Source: Acetobacteraceae bacterium (GTDB taxonomy: Bacteria; Pseudomonadota; Alphaproteobacteria; Acetobacterales; Acetobacteraceae). From it: a DNA stretch of 64,000 nt. Position 1 is the stretch's first letter. The number at the start of each line of letters is the position of its first letter. Location of the stretch: assembly GCA_030041375.1 (NCBI GenBank), contig JASHOA010000039.1, positions 1 through 64,000 on the forward strand, read 5' to 3'. The notes beneath the pieces were generated by a model. That model was not told where the DNA came from. It saw only the letters and a list, made by a program, of their open reading frames with translations, and did not search any database. Both the position numbers and the translations under genes were made by a program. Shown one piece after another: positions 17,149 through 26,680 of the stretch.

Positions 17149-17925
17149 ATGTCACCGTTGTTGGAGAGATCCAGATCAAGGCCTGATCAGAACCGCCCGA
17201 AGGCCGCCATCCGAGATGGGCTGGGAAGCCCCGACGATCACCTCAATCTCGAGGACCACATCTACAAGAAGCTCAGAACCATGGTGGCCAACGGCGAGCT
17301 GCTCCCAGGAGAGCGCATTGTTCCCGACCAGCTTGCCGCTAAGATGGGTGTGAGCCGGACACCCGTTGTCAGCGCCCTGAAGCGACTTTCCCAGTGGCAT
17401 GTGTTCGAATGGCGATCCCGCCGCGGGGTTTACGTGCGCCGGCTGCGGCCACGTGAACTTGCCCTGATCTTTGAGGTCCGCGAGGTCTTGGAAGGTCTCG
17501 CCGCGCGACGAGCAGCGATGACCGTGACGCCCGAGGAGATTGCACAACTGAGGGGGTTGTTCAAGGACATCGACACGACCGAGTCACCCGCCAATCGCCA
17601 TTACTACATTCGTCAGGACTACGTGTTTCACATGGCCCTGCTAGAGTTCGCCGACAGCACACCGCTGTACAGGACGATGGATTCGGTCAATATCCTGGTA
17701 CTTGCCTTCACTGGCGGACCACTCCGACCGATTCACGAAGTTCTCGGGGAGCACGAGGCAATCCTGGCAGCCCTCGCAGCGTGCGACCCGGTATCCGCGG
17801 AAGCCGCGGCACGCGCGCATGTCCACCGATCGGTCGAGTGGTTGCTGCAGCAGGCCGACTCCTCCGAGAGTTTGGAGAAGCAGTTGTACTGCGCATCTTC
17901 GAGAGGCGTTACCGCCAGGAAATAG
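17149..17925 (+). CDS. GntR-family regulator (FCD domain)
   Basis: A winged-helix regulator. The DNA-binding part is LNLEDHIYKKLRTMVANGEL to MGVSRTPVVSALKRL, followed by an all-helical FCD ligand domain with metal-binding-type positions in YVFHMALLEF and GEHEAILAAL. The frame is open from 16993, but the ATG at 17149 (MSPLLERSRS) follows a GAGAGAGA stretch and gives a normal length of 258 residues. Starts at 17098 or earlier would place coding sequence over the candidate operators. It probably represses the island until a pathway acid is present. Confidence 0.85.
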   Translation: MSPLLERSRSRPDQNRPKAAIRDGLGSPDDHLNLEDHIYKKLRTMVANGELLPGERIVPDQLAAKMGVSRTPVVSALKRLSQWHVFEWRSRRGVYVRRLRPRELALIFEVREVLEGLAARRAAMTVTPEEIAQLRGLFKDIDTTESPANRHYYIRQDYVFHMALLEFADSTPLYRTMDSVNILVLAFTGGPLRPIHEVLGEHEAILAALAACDPVSAEAAARAHVHRSVEWLLQQADSSESLEKQLYCASSRGVTARK

Positions 17926-17966
17926 GGATATCTGGTCGTTAACCGGCAACAAAGAGGAGGAAAACC

Positions 17967-19649
17967 ATGAAACAAGACAATCGCCGACTTGGGAAACGGC
18001 AATACTCGCTGCCGGGAGCGCAGCCATCCAGACGGGAATTCCTGCAACATTCAGCGGTCGCGACAGCTCTCACGAGCCTCATGTCTTCGGCCGTTGCGGG
18101 AGCCACCAGCGCACAGGCTGCGCAGCCTAAGAAGCTCGATACTCTTGTGGTTGCCGTTCAGGAAGGTGACACGCGCACCATAGACCCCGACGATGCGGAT
18201 GAACTGACCGTACCAATTTTCTTGCGGGCCATCTACGATCAGATGGTGACATTCCCGGGCTCTATCGTGACCCGAGTGGTACCGGATTTTGCAAATAAGT
18301 GGGAGGTCAGCTCCGATGGCCTTACGTATGTGTTCGCGCTTAACCCGAATATCAAGTTCTCCAATGGCAAGCCGGCTACGCCGGAGGATGTAATCTTTTC
18401 CTACAATCGGCAGAGATATCTGAAAGGACCGGCGTCATGGTTTCAGGATGGCGTCAAGTCGATTGAGAAGACTGGCACGCATGAGATTACAATCAAACTT
18501 AATTCGATCAACGTCGACTGGTTGTTCCTGCTCACGTCCCCCTTCCTGAGCATAGAAAGTGCTGAGATGGTCAAAGCGCACGGAGGCACAGGCGCACAGA
18601 GCGCAGCCGCCACCGATACTGCGGTTGCCTGGCTCGATCAGCACAGTGCCGGGAGCGGACCGTTCATTCTCGATGGATGGCAGCACGGCTCACAGCTAAC
18701 TGTATCGCGTAACCCGTATTATTGGGGTAAACCGGCACCCTTCGATCGTGTGGTGTTCAGGTTCGTTGAGGAGGCGACCGTCCAACGCGATCTTCTTGTA
18801 CGTGGGGACGTGCAATTTGCGATGAACCTGTCTCCCGATATCGCGGCTTCGCTCCAGGGGCAGCGGAACATCGGGGTGCTCGACGTCCCGTCGCTGGCAA
18901 CAGTCTGGCTCGGCATCAACGTCAACCTCAACCCAGCGCTCAAGCACCCAAAGACCTGGGAAGCCATCAAGTATGCAATCGACTACGACGGAATGGCCCA
19001 GCTCTACAAAGGAGGTGGAAAGCCAATCGCATCATGCCTCCCCCCGGGGCTCCCGAATGCGCTGCCCATCGACGAACGGATCAAGCAGGATCTGTCGCGC
19101 GCCAAAGCGGCACTCGCCGCCGCCGGTTACCCGAACGGCTTCCCGATGGTTCTGACTTACGCCTCCGGGCAGCTCTATTACAATGTCCCTGCAAGCCTGA
19201 TTGCCACATATGTGCAGGAGAATCTGAACCGTGTGGGAATCAAAGTGAATCTGCGCCCTGTACCTTCCACGGAGGAGCTGACGGAAATTCGCGCCGGCAA
19301 GCTGGAGGCCTTCATTCATGAATGGGGCCTGGACTATGTGGGCTGGACCGATGTGCTGCCGCTTTTCGCACCGGGCGGGCACGTGGCTGGTCCACGACAG
19401 AACTGGTACCCGAACTACTCCCGGGACGCGCAGAAAATCGCCGATCTTGCTAAAGAGGCAACAATGACGTTGGATCCCAAGAAGCAGCAGACCCTGTGTT
19501 GGGAAGCGCAACGCCTGATGAACGAAGTTGGCCCGTTCGCGTGGCTCTTTGAGCCGTATATTCAGATTGGCTACCGGACTGACGTAGTCAAATCCGTGTC
19601 CACAAATCCCGTTTGGTACGTCGACGTTGGAACTGTTGAGCTGGTTTAG
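17967..19649 (+). CDS. ABC importer binding protein, family 5 (Dpp/Opp type), Tat-exported
   Basis: A periplasmic solute-binding protein of 560 residues. The signal contains the twin-Arg motif SRREFLQHSA and ends near AQAA. Family-5 features include WEVSSDGLTYVFALNPNIKF and GKPATPEDVIFSYNR. An AGAGGAGGAAAACC ribosome site precedes the ATG. It lies 41 bp after the GntR gene, so the two may share a transcript. Family 5 carries peptides, opines, glutathione and also oligosaccharides. The sugar-type enzymes downstream hint at a saccharide or sugar-acid conjugate, which is inference. Confidence 0.87.
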   Translation: MKQDNRRLGKRQYSLPGAQPSRREFLQHSAVATALTSLMSSAVAGATSAQAAQPKKLDTLVVAVQEGDTRTIDPDDADELTVPIFLRAIYDQMVTFPGSIVTRVVPDFANKWEVSSDGLTYVFALNPNIKFSNGKPATPEDVIFSYNRQRYLKGPASWFQDGVKSIEKTGTHEITIKLNSINVDWLFLLTSPFLSIESAEMVKAHGGTGAQSAAATDTAVAWLDQHSAGSGPFILDGWQHGSQLTVSRNPYYWGKPAPFDRVVFRFVEEATVQRDLLVRGDVQFAMNLSPDIAASLQGQRNIGVLDVPSLATVWLGINVNLNPALKHPKTWEAIKYAIDYDGMAQLYKGGGKPIASCLPPGLPNALPIDERIKQDLSRAKAALAAAGYPNGFPMVLTYASGQLYYNVPASLIATYVQENLNRVGIKVNLRPVPSTEELTEIRAGKLEAFIHEWGLDYVGWTDVLPLFAPGGHVAGPRQNWYPNYSRDAQKIADLAKEATMTLDPKKQQTLCWEAQRLMNEVGPFAWLFEPYIQIGYRTDVVKSVSTNPVWYVDVGTVELV

Positions 19650-19852
19650 GTCGGCGGTCCAGACTCAATGGGCCGAGGCGGCATCACCCTCAGAGACGAG
19701 GATCGGAACGGCGGTAGCGCTACCCCGACTACGGCAACGGGCCCCGGTCCGGATTTCGGCAAGCTCTGCGGTGGCGATGGACCAGGCGACGAGATGCGGG
19801 ATGTCAACGTCCGCCCCGGTGCAGCTCGCTTAGCGTCGCGGGAGTACAGGCC

Positions 19853-20884
19853 TTGATCACGTATGTCTCGCGGCGCTTGGGGCTTCTGGTGCCCATCCTC
19901 GTTGGTATAACCTTCATTACGTTCATGGTGAGCCGCGCCATTCCGACGGACCCGGTTGTCGCGGCACTTGGTCAGCAGGCGGCCGACCATCCAAATATTG
20001 TCGCCGCGTATCGGGCGCAGTGGGGACTCAATGAGTCGCTGCTCATTCAGTATCTCATCTACATGAAAAATCTGTTCCACGGAAATCTTGGCCAGTCGAT
20101 CTATACTCACCGACCAGTCGCCGAGGATCTGCTGTCCTACATGCCTGCGACGATCGAGCTGGCGGGCTTCACGATACTGCTCAGCGTGTTCATTTCTGTG
20201 CCGCTTGGTGTGCTCGCAGCAGTCAAGCGTGGAACAGTCGTTGACCTGCTGGTGCGATTGTTGACGCTGATCGGCGTGGCCATGCCGATTTTCTGGCTGG
20301 CCCTCGCAGGACTCGAGTTGTTCTATTTCCACATGGGGATTGTGCCTGGCCCAGGTCGGCTCAGTCCTTTGCTCAACCCCCCGCCGAGGGTCACCGGCCT
20401 GTTCACGATCGATAGTCTGCTCGCCAGGCAGTGGGGTACTTTCAACAACGCTTTGGCGCATCTGATATTGCCGTCCCTGATCCTGGCAACCTGGACTGCC
20501 GGAACACTGACCAGAATGACTCGCACCAGCATGCTGGCAGTGCTTCCGCAAGGCTATCTCAATACCGCCAGGAGCAAGGGAGCAAGCGAGCTTTACACGA
20601 TCCTGCGGCATGCGTTGCCGAATGCCTTGATTCCGGTCGTCACAATCGTGGGGCTGGTATTCGGGGATCTACTGACGGGCGTGATCCTTATTGAGACCCT
20701 GTTTTCCTGGCCTGGGATCGGGCGTTACGCGTACGAAGCAGCGATCTATGCCGACTTTCCTGCCATCATCGGCATCACGCTTGTTTTCGGCGTCACGTAT
20801 TCACTCGTCAATCTCGGCGTCGATGTGGTCTACGCAAGGCTCGATCCCCGCATTCGCACGGCCATGGCTCTAGGGCGCCGCTGA
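19853..20884 (+). CDS. ABC permease, DppB/GsiC type
   Basis: An inner-membrane permease of 343 residues starting at TTG (MITYVSRRLGLLVPILVG is typical of DppB). Six hydrophobic segments and the EAA loop (LNTARSKGASELYTILRHAL) are visible. About 200 bp separate it from the binding-protein gene; I see no gene in that gap. Its stop overlaps the next start by one base. Confidence 0.87.
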   Translation: MITYVSRRLGLLVPILVGITFITFMVSRAIPTDPVVAALGQQAADHPNIVAAYRAQWGLNESLLIQYLIYMKNLFHGNLGQSIYTHRPVAEDLLSYMPATIELAGFTILLSVFISVPLGVLAAVKRGTVVDLLVRLLTLIGVAMPIFWLALAGLELFYFHMGIVPGPGRLSPLLNPPPRVTGLFTIDSLLARQWGTFNNALAHLILPSLILATWTAGTLTRMTRTSMLAVLPQGYLNTARSKGASELYTILRHALPNALIPVVTIVGLVFGDLLTGVILIETLFSWPGIGRYAYEAAIYADFPAIIGITLVFGVTYSLVNLGVDVVYARLDPRIRTAMALGRR

Positions 20885-21768
20885 TGGGACCGGTGGCCGC
20901 CGCAGAGGGAAGACGGGCGATTGCTGCCAGAGGTCTGAGTAAACTGGGGCAGGTTGCGCGGAGAGATCCGCAACTCGCGGTGAGCGTTGTCGTGCTCGTT
21001 CTGGCGGCCGCGGCAATCCTGGGCGCGGGATTCTTGACCTCAACCAGCCCGTCCGCTCAGGACGTTTTCCATCGCCTCCAACCCCCGAACTGGGCACATC
21101 CTTTCGGGACTGATCAGCTTGGGCGGGATGTCCTGGCGCGCGTTCTGTATGGCGGTCGAATATCGCTGCCGGCAGCGGTTGTCGTTGTGCTGTTTGGGGC
21201 ATCTGTTGGAACCATGCTCGGTATGCTTGCCGGCTATGGCGGTCGTACGATCGATGAAGTGGTGATGCGGGTCACCGATGTGGTGTTGGCCTTCCCCGTT
21301 CTCGTGCTGGCAATGGCGGTGTCCGCAGCGCTGGGCGCCAGCCTCGTCAACGGGATTATCGCTCTGAGCGCCGTCTGGTGGCCATCGTACGTCCGCGTAT
21401 GCCGGGGCATGATCATGGAATTGCGGGAAAGGCAATTCGTCGTTGCTGCGAGGGCGGCGGGGCGCTCGTCGCTTAACGTACTCTCTCGGGTGATTCTTCC
21501 CAACGTAATCCCGGCGTTGCTGGTAATGGCCTTCGTCGATGTCGGGCGAGCGATTCTCGATTTCTCCATTCTAAGTTTCCTCGGACTCGGCATTCGACCT
21601 CCCGCGCCCGAATGGGGGTCCATGGTCGCGACTGGTGTCGAAGTCATGGATCAATGGTGGGTGGCGACGTTCCCAGGACTCGCCATTCTGGTGGTCGTCT
21701 TTGCATTCAATCTCCTCGGCGATTCCGTGCGCGACGCCCTTGACCCCTGGGTCAGCGGCCGGCGTTGA
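20884..21768 (+). CDS. ABC permease, DppC/GsiD type
   Basis: Second permease of the importer, 294 residues, with the DppC-type early motif HPFGTDQLGRDVLARVLYGG and the EAA loop (FVVAARAAGRSSLNVLSRVILP). It begins in a TGATG overlap with the first permease gene and is followed after 15 bp by the fused ATPase gene. Confidence 0.88.
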   Translation: MGPVAAAEGRRAIAARGLSKLGQVARRDPQLAVSVVVLVLAAAAILGAGFLTSTSPSAQDVFHRLQPPNWAHPFGTDQLGRDVLARVLYGGRISLPAAVVVVLFGASVGTMLGMLAGYGGRTIDEVVMRVTDVVLAFPVLVLAMAVSAALGASLVNGIIALSAVWWPSYVRVCRGMIMELRERQFVVAARAAGRSSLNVLSRVILPNVIPALLVMAFVDVGRAILDFSILSFLGLGIRPPAPEWGSMVATGVEVMDQWWVATFPGLAILVVVFAFNLLGDSVRDALDPWVSGRR

Positions 21769-21783
21769 ATTGAACCTGATAGA

Positions 21784-23886
21784 ATGGCGGGTACCACGCC
21801 CCTCCTTGAGGTCGACAACTTGCATATCGCCGTGCAAGTTGCCGACGGTTTCCGAGAAGTAGTCCGCGGAGTCTCTTTACGGGCCGATCACGGTAACGCA
21901 CTTGGCTTAGTAGGAGAATCGGGATCAGGTAAAACCCTGACCACTTCCGCGATCGTGCGCATCCTTCCCGCCGCGGCGCGCATTACCGACGGACAGGTGC
22001 GATTGAATGGCGAGGACCTGACTCACGCTTCAGCGCGGCGGGTCGCGGCAATTCGGGGCAAAGAGATCAGCCTTGTCGTGCAAGACTCCCTGGCTTCGCT
22101 GAATCCCATTATGCGGGTTGGTAAACAGGTCTGCGAGCCCCTCTTGCTGCACCACCTGGTGAATCGCAAGCGCGCGGCCTCCAGGGCAGCGGATATGCTG
22201 CGTAGCCTGGGCCTACCCGATCCCGCCCGGCTGACCCAGGGCTATCCGCATGAGTTCTCAGGCGGCATGCGCCAGAGGGCGATGATCGCCACAGCCCTCA
22301 TTGCTTCTCCGCAATTGATTATTGCCGACGAGCCCACGACGGCACTCGATGCGACGGTGCAGGCGCAGATCCTCGACATCTTAGCCCGACTGAATCGTGA
22401 TATGGGAGTGGCACTTATTCTGATAAGCCACGATCTCGCCGTCGTGAGCGAGATCTGCGACCATATTGGCGTAATGTATGCCGGCCGCATCGTCGAGACC
22501 GGCTCTTCCCGCGCAATCCTGGGACAGCCCATGCATCCATACACGCAGGCTCTGGTAGAGTCTGTGCCGATGTCAGGACTGCCCCGCGGCAGCCGGTTGA
22601 AGGCAATCCCGGGAGAACCTCCGAGCATTGAGGCTTTTCCGTCAGGTTGTCCGTTCAGCACGAGGTGTCGCCACGCGACCAATATTTGCCGGCAGAAGGA
22701 GCCAGAACTGACGGCGCGCAACGAGGGCCGAGTGGCGTGCTGGCACGCAGAGGAGATTGCGAACGGAGCCGGCTCTCGCCTGGCGGCAGTGCAAACAATA
22801 ACTGCCGCCTCGATTGAAGGCGCTGATCCTCCCGTCCCCCGCCAGCCGCCCGAGGAGCTTCTGCGAGTCGAATCCATTACCCGCCACTATCGCGTTCCAA
22901 GCGCATGGCCCTTCCTTCCGCCGCTTCACATTCATGCCCTTGACGAGGTCTCACTCACAGTTAGGCGAGGGGAAACCCTCGGCATCGCCGGAGAAACCGG
23001 CTGCGGGAAGTCTACACTAGCAAATTGCTTGCTAAGGCTGGCGGACGTCGACAGCGGACGGATCCTGTTCCGCGGGCACGATATTACGAACATCCGTGGA
23101 GAGGAACTCCGACGGCTACGACGGTATATACAGCCCATTTTTCAGGATCCGTACGGCTCCCTGAATCCCCGGCAGCGGGTGCGTAGCCTCGTTGCCGAGG
23201 CCTTGACGTCTCACGGAACCCCGGCGGCAGAACGCGAAAATCGGGTGATCGAAGTACTGCAATTCGTCGGGCTTGGCGCCCACTTTGCCGACAAGTTTCC
23301 GCATGAGCTTTCGGGTGGGCAGCGACAGCGGGTTGGCATCGGGCGTGCCATTGCCATCAACCCGGAGCTGATTATTGCGGATGAGCCTGTGTCTGCCTTG
23401 GATGTGTCCGTCCAGGCCCAAGTCATCAACCTGTTCATGGACCTCCAGAGGCGGTTTGCACTGACCCTGATTTTCATCAGCCACGATCTGCGTGTCGTTC
23501 GCCACCTTAGCTCGCATGTTGCGATCATGTTTCTCGGAAAGGTGATCGAATACGGACCAGCCGAAGCGGTCTGTACGACTCCTCTCCACCCGTACACTGC
23601 GGCACTATTGTCTTCCGTGCCTGGTATCAGCCATGACCCGTCGACAGGGAGATTGATTCTCCGCGGTGACCCGCCCTCTCCCACTTCACCCCCAAGTGGC
23701 TGCCGATTTCGGACGCGGTGCCCTTACGCCGCTGCGACTTGTGCCGAGGTGGCGCCGGAATTGCAACGGCATGAGAACGGAAGAATGGTCGCCTGTCACT
23801 TTCCAGGGATTGCGAGCGAGTTCATCGGGAGCGGAGAAGGACTGGGCGGAAGGCACCAGTCCGTTGTCGCTGCGCGGCAGGCCTGA
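21784..23886 (+). CDS. fused dual-domain ABC ATPase (DppD-DppF type)
   Basis: A 700-residue protein joining the two ATPase subunits that are separate genes in Dpp/Opp systems. The first half has GESGSGKT, FSGGMRQRAMIA and IIADEPTTALD. The second half has GETGCGKSTL, LSGGQRQRVGIG and IIADEPVSALD. Each half ends in an oligopeptide-transporter C-terminal Cys region (CPFSTRC and CRFRTRCPYAAATC). Such fusions occur in other proteobacteria (GsiA-like). It serves the two permeases upstream. Confidence 0.9.
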   Translation: MAGTTPLLEVDNLHIAVQVADGFREVVRGVSLRADHGNALGLVGESGSGKTLTTSAIVRILPAAARITDGQVRLNGEDLTHASARRVAAIRGKEISLVVQDSLASLNPIMRVGKQVCEPLLLHHLVNRKRAASRAADMLRSLGLPDPARLTQGYPHEFSGGMRQRAMIATALIASPQLIIADEPTTALDATVQAQILDILARLNRDMGVALILISHDLAVVSEICDHIGVMYAGRIVETGSSRAILGQPMHPYTQALVESVPMSGLPRGSRLKAIPGEPPSIEAFPSGCPFSTRCRHATNICRQKEPELTARNEGRVACWHAEEIANGAGSRLAAVQTITAASIEGADPPVPRQPPEELLRVESITRHYRVPSAWPFLPPLHIHALDEVSLTVRRGETLGIAGETGCGKSTLANCLLRLADVDSGRILFRGHDITNIRGEELRRLRRYIQPIFQDPYGSLNPRQRVRSLVAEALTSHGTPAAERENRVIEVLQFVGLGAHFADKFPHELSGGQRQRVGIGRAIAINPELIIADEPVSALDVSVQAQVINLFMDLQRRFALTLIFISHDLRVVRHLSSHVAIMFLGKVIEYGPAEAVCTTPLHPYTAALLSSVPGISHDPSTGRLILRGDPPSPTSPPSGCRFRTRCPYAAATCAEVAPELQRHENGRMVACHFPGIASEFIGSGEGLGGRHQSVVAARQA

Positions 23887-23906
23887 CTGTCGAAGAGAGG
23901 ATGCAT

Positions 23907-24803
23907 ATGAATTGTAAGACCGCGAAAGCAGAGCTTGTCGTCGATGCGCACTCCTGGATCGGGGAAGGCCCGGTCTGGGATGGAGGGGGCAGCCGGCTGA
24001 TTTGGATCGATGTTGCTGCCGGACTGATTCACTCATTTGACCCGGACACCAAGGTTGTGACCACTCATAACGTTGGTCAGCCGGTTGGCTCTGTCGCTCT
24101 CTCTGCCGACGGTGGGCTCATCGCGGCGATGAGAGACGGAATTGGTTTGTTCCGCGACGAGGGAGAAGAGCTGATTCGGTTCATTGAAATAGAAAAGGAT
24201 CTGACAGGGAGTCGGATGAACGATGGGAAGTGTGATTGTCGCGGGCGCTTCTGGGCTGGTACCATGGATGTCGATCACGCGCCGGGCGCCGGCACGCTGT
24301 ACCGGGTTGAACAGGTCGATAGCGAGCTTAAAGTGTTGGCCCAGCTGCGCGGAACTACGATTTCCAACGGGCTCGATTGGTCTGACGACAATCGGCGCAT
24401 GTACTACGTAGACAGCGCGACGCAGCGCATTGATGTCTTCGATTTTGAGGCAGAGGCGGGCCTGGTTACCAATCGGCGCCCGTTCGTCGTTATCCCGCGC
24501 CCGGACGGATTACCGGACGGTATGACAGTCGATGCAGAAGGCTACATTTGGGTGGCGTTGTTCGGCGGCGGGAGGGTGCAGCGTTACAGCCCGGGAGGCG
24601 AAGTCGACATGGAGGTGCAGGTGCCGGTAACGCTCGTCACCAGCTGCACATTCGGAGGCCGGGACCTGCGAGACCTCTACATTACCACGGCGCGGCACCG
24701 TCTGACCGCAACCGAAGCAACTGCTCAGCCGACGGCAGGTGCTCTGTTCGTGAGCCGCCCCGGTCCGCAGGGACGCCCGGCATTTCTGTTTGGCCACTCA
24801 TGA
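23907..24803 (+). CDS. SMP-30/gluconolactonase-family lactonase
   Basis: A six-bladed propeller hydrolase of about 298 residues that opens sugar lactones with a divalent metal. The metal ligands are expected at the early Glu in WIGEGPVWD, at N in SRMNDGKCDCRGRFWAGTMD, in ISNGLDWS, and at D in LPDGMTVDAEGYIWVA. Two ATGs are present. That at 23907 has better spacing to GAGAGG. It is 20 bp after the transporter ATPase gene and in the same operon, pointing to import and oxidation of a sugar followed by lactone opening. Confidence 0.88.
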   Translation: MNCKTAKAELVVDAHSWIGEGPVWDGGGSRLIWIDVAAGLIHSFDPDTKVVTTHNVGQPVGSVALSADGGLIAAMRDGIGLFRDEGEELIRFIEIEKDLTGSRMNDGKCDCRGRFWAGTMDVDHAPGAGTLYRVEQVDSELKVLAQLRGTTISNGLDWSDDNRRMYYVDSATQRIDVFDFEAEAGLVTNRRPFVVIPRPDGLPDGMTVDAEGYIWVALFGGGRVQRYSPGGEVDMEVQVPVTLVTSCTFGGRDLRDLYITTARHRLTATEATAQPTAGALFVSRPGPQGRPAFLFGHS

Positions 24804-24863
24804 TATCAGGAACAGAGGTCGAAACTAAAGTGCACCAATTGTTTGGCTGTAGTGGATGGCAAC

Positions 24864-25643
24864 ATGACTAGAGAACACGGCGCACGCAAATTAGCCAATG
24901 AAGTAGCGATCGTCACGGGCGGAGGAGGAGGAATTGGCAGTGCTGTTGCTCGCCGCCTGGCGTCCGATGGGGCAACGGTTATCATTTTCGATAAGGATAA
25001 ACAGGCAGCTGAGGCCGTCACCGCGGAGCTAAAGGGCGCTCGTCGACGAGCGGGCTTTGTGCATTGCGACGTGACACGGCGTGAAGAGGTACACTCGGCG
25101 GTCACCGGCGTCGTCGAGGCCCACGGAGCAATTACCATCCTGGTGAACAACGCAGGCATTGGCCGGAGGGCGCCATTCCTCGAGCTCACTGACGAGGCGT
25201 GGAACGAAGTTCTGGCGGTAAACGTCACTGGTCTCTTTGTCGTTGCACAGGAAGTGTGCCGCGTGATGGTTCGAGGCAAGCGAGGCAGCGTTGTTAACAT
25301 GGGTTCGATAGCCGCGCACATAGCCCACAGCGAACAGGCGGTCTATGCCAGCAGCAAGGCCGCGATCGAGGCGCTGACCCGCGCGATGGCGTTTGAACTT
25401 GCTCCCCTCGGCGTTCGTGCGAACGCCATTCTCCCCGGAACTGTAGCGACCGGGATTATAGGACACATGCTGGAAGAAAAGGCACGCATCGCGCGCGAAC
25501 GACGGATCCCGTTTGGGCGATTGGCCGAGCCGGACGAAATCGCTGACGTGGTTTCCTTTCTCGTTTCCGATGATGCTCGCTACATGACGGGGAGTCTGGT
25601 GGTGGTCGACGGCGGGCTATCGTTCGCCGGCATCAGAACGTAG
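24864..25643 (+). CDS. short-chain dehydrogenase/reductase
   Basis: An NAD(P)-dependent oxidoreductase of 259 residues. The cofactor motif is TGGGGGIG, the structural NNAG is in ILVNNAGIG, and the active site is Ser of NMGSIAAH with YASSK. The C-terminal MTGSLVVVDGG is standard. The ATG at 24864 follows GGATGG. An upstream in-frame start at 24843 is less likely. It is the last intact gene of the island and may supply the lactone or sugar-acid oxidation partner of the SMP-30 lactonase. The substrate is not identifiable. Confidence 0.85.
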   Translation: MTREHGARKLANEVAIVTGGGGGIGSAVARRLASDGATVIIFDKDKQAAEAVTAELKGARRRAGFVHCDVTRREEVHSAVTGVVEAHGAITILVNNAGIGRRAPFLELTDEAWNEVLAVNVTGLFVVAQEVCRVMVRGKRGSVVNMGSIAAHIAHSEQAVYASSKAAIEALTRAMAFELAPLGVRANAILPGTVATGIIGHMLEEKARIARERRIPFGRLAEPDEIADVVSFLVSDDARYMTGSLVVVDGGLSFAGIRT

Positions 25644-26026
25644 ATGGCCGAGCGGCGGTGAGCAGGGCAAACAGGCGCACTGGCCTTGTTGGATGTCCGC
25701 CCGATCGTGAATGGGACGGAGCCGAGCCATCGAATATTCCGCGCGCGAGCGGAAATGGCTCGGCCGGATCCGAAGTGTCCGAGCACGAGTGTGGCGAACC
25801 CGACGCACAGGATGCCTGGGGACGGTTGTCTTGATCTCAGCCGCGTCCTGCAAGACGCATGTAAAGCGGAATATGACGGAGCACTCCACCGCACGCCCTG
25901 CAGCAGTTTCCCTGCCTAAAACCGGTACGGAGGAGGAAGTCGGTACCTCTCCGCCTTGGCCTCTCTATCGACGGGGGTGCCGGGGGCGCGGGTTGCGGTT
26001 CTCGCCAGCGAATTCACAGGAAAAGC
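25644..26026. other. gene-free stretch after the catabolic island
   Basis: No reading frame here looks like a real protein. The sequence leads into the truncated gene at 26027 and may contain older insertion debris. No terminator with a T-run was found. Confidence 0.4.
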
Positions 26027-26132
26027 ATGGCCAGCTTGATCGGTAACCGCATCTCTCGACTGGACACGCCGGCACTTCTGGTCGATCTCGATATCGTTGC
26101 GGTCAATATCGCTCGTATTGCCAGCGCCTGCT
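26027..26132 (+). pseudogene. N-terminal stub of a D-threonine aldolase / DSD1-type PLP gene
   Basis: The start MASLIGNRISRLDTPALLVD and the following LDIVAVNIARIAS match the opening of D-threonine aldolase/D-serine dehydratase-like proteins. After about 36 residues the homology stops, and the DNA becomes a run of GATTCCG-containing repeats typical of an IS21-type end. The remaining ~90% of the gene is absent. It may once have belonged to the preceding island. Confidence 0.6.
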
Positions 26133-26225
26133 GCGGATTCCGGGGCAAGGTAGTCGGTGATTCCGATGCATTCCAGCCACTGATTCCGAGGCAAACCAGC
26201 CACCGATTCCGGTCGAAGCCAGCCA
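26128..26225. mobile_element. IS21-type terminal repeat region (element end only)
   Basis: The short sequence GATTCCG recurs four times together with CAGCCAC spacers over about 95 bp. Multiple short terminal repeats like this are characteristic of IS21-family ends. No istA or istB gene follows, so only an end survives. Confidence 0.45.
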
Positions 26226-26268
26226 CCCTCTGAGAGGGGTGGCGGCGCGGTCCCCCGGCAGGTCTCCT

Positions 26269-26371
26269 AGACCCGTGTCGGGCTGACTGTGCAGCCCGAC
26301 ACGGGTCTCGCGCTTTATTTGAGCCCGCGATTCACGCCCTCCGACGTTTCCGCCTCGGGCGATCGCGGGCT
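26269..26371 (-). repeat. dispersed double-hairpin repeat, copy 1
   Basis: About 103 bp, on the opposite strand to copies 2 and 3. It has one perfect 16-bp inverted repeat (26269-26284 with 26293-26308, 8-nt loop, arm AGACCCGTGTCGGGCT). A second hairpin has arms AGCCCGCGAT/ATCGCGGGCT (26322-26331 with 26362-26371). Copies at 28485 and 38731 share both hairpins and the linker. No ORF is inside. Confidence 0.85.
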
Positions 26372-26581
26372 AAACGTTCCTCCTCAGCCGGCCCGACCGG
26401 CCGCGCGGTTTTGCCTCGCCTGCTCTTGACCGAGCCCTGCAGCGGATCACCCATTCCGTTCTTCAAAAGTGGAAATTTCCTGCTCGCATGCGCCCGGACT
26501 TCGACGGAGACGGCCAGAGAGGCCATCGTGATTGTGCCTAAAGTGCGCGCTTTTTCATAACGATGGCGATCATAGGAGTCG

Positions 26582-26616
26582 CGGGCGACCGCAGCGTCAG
26601 TCTGCGTAGTCGCCCG
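26582..26616. repeat. stem-loop downstream of the GFA gene
   Basis: Arms CGGGCGAC-CGCAG and CTGCG-ta-GTCGCCCG form a 13-bp stem with a 2-nt bulge and 7-nt loop, 65 bp beyond the stop of the leftward GFA gene. It lacks a T-run on either side, so it may be a Rho-type or stabilising 3' structure rather than an intrinsic terminator. Confidence 0.45.
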
Positions 26617-26680
26617 GATCTCCAGAACTCATGTCAGCCGGTCGGATTCCGCATTCAATGTGCGCGACACGCGATGCGCT

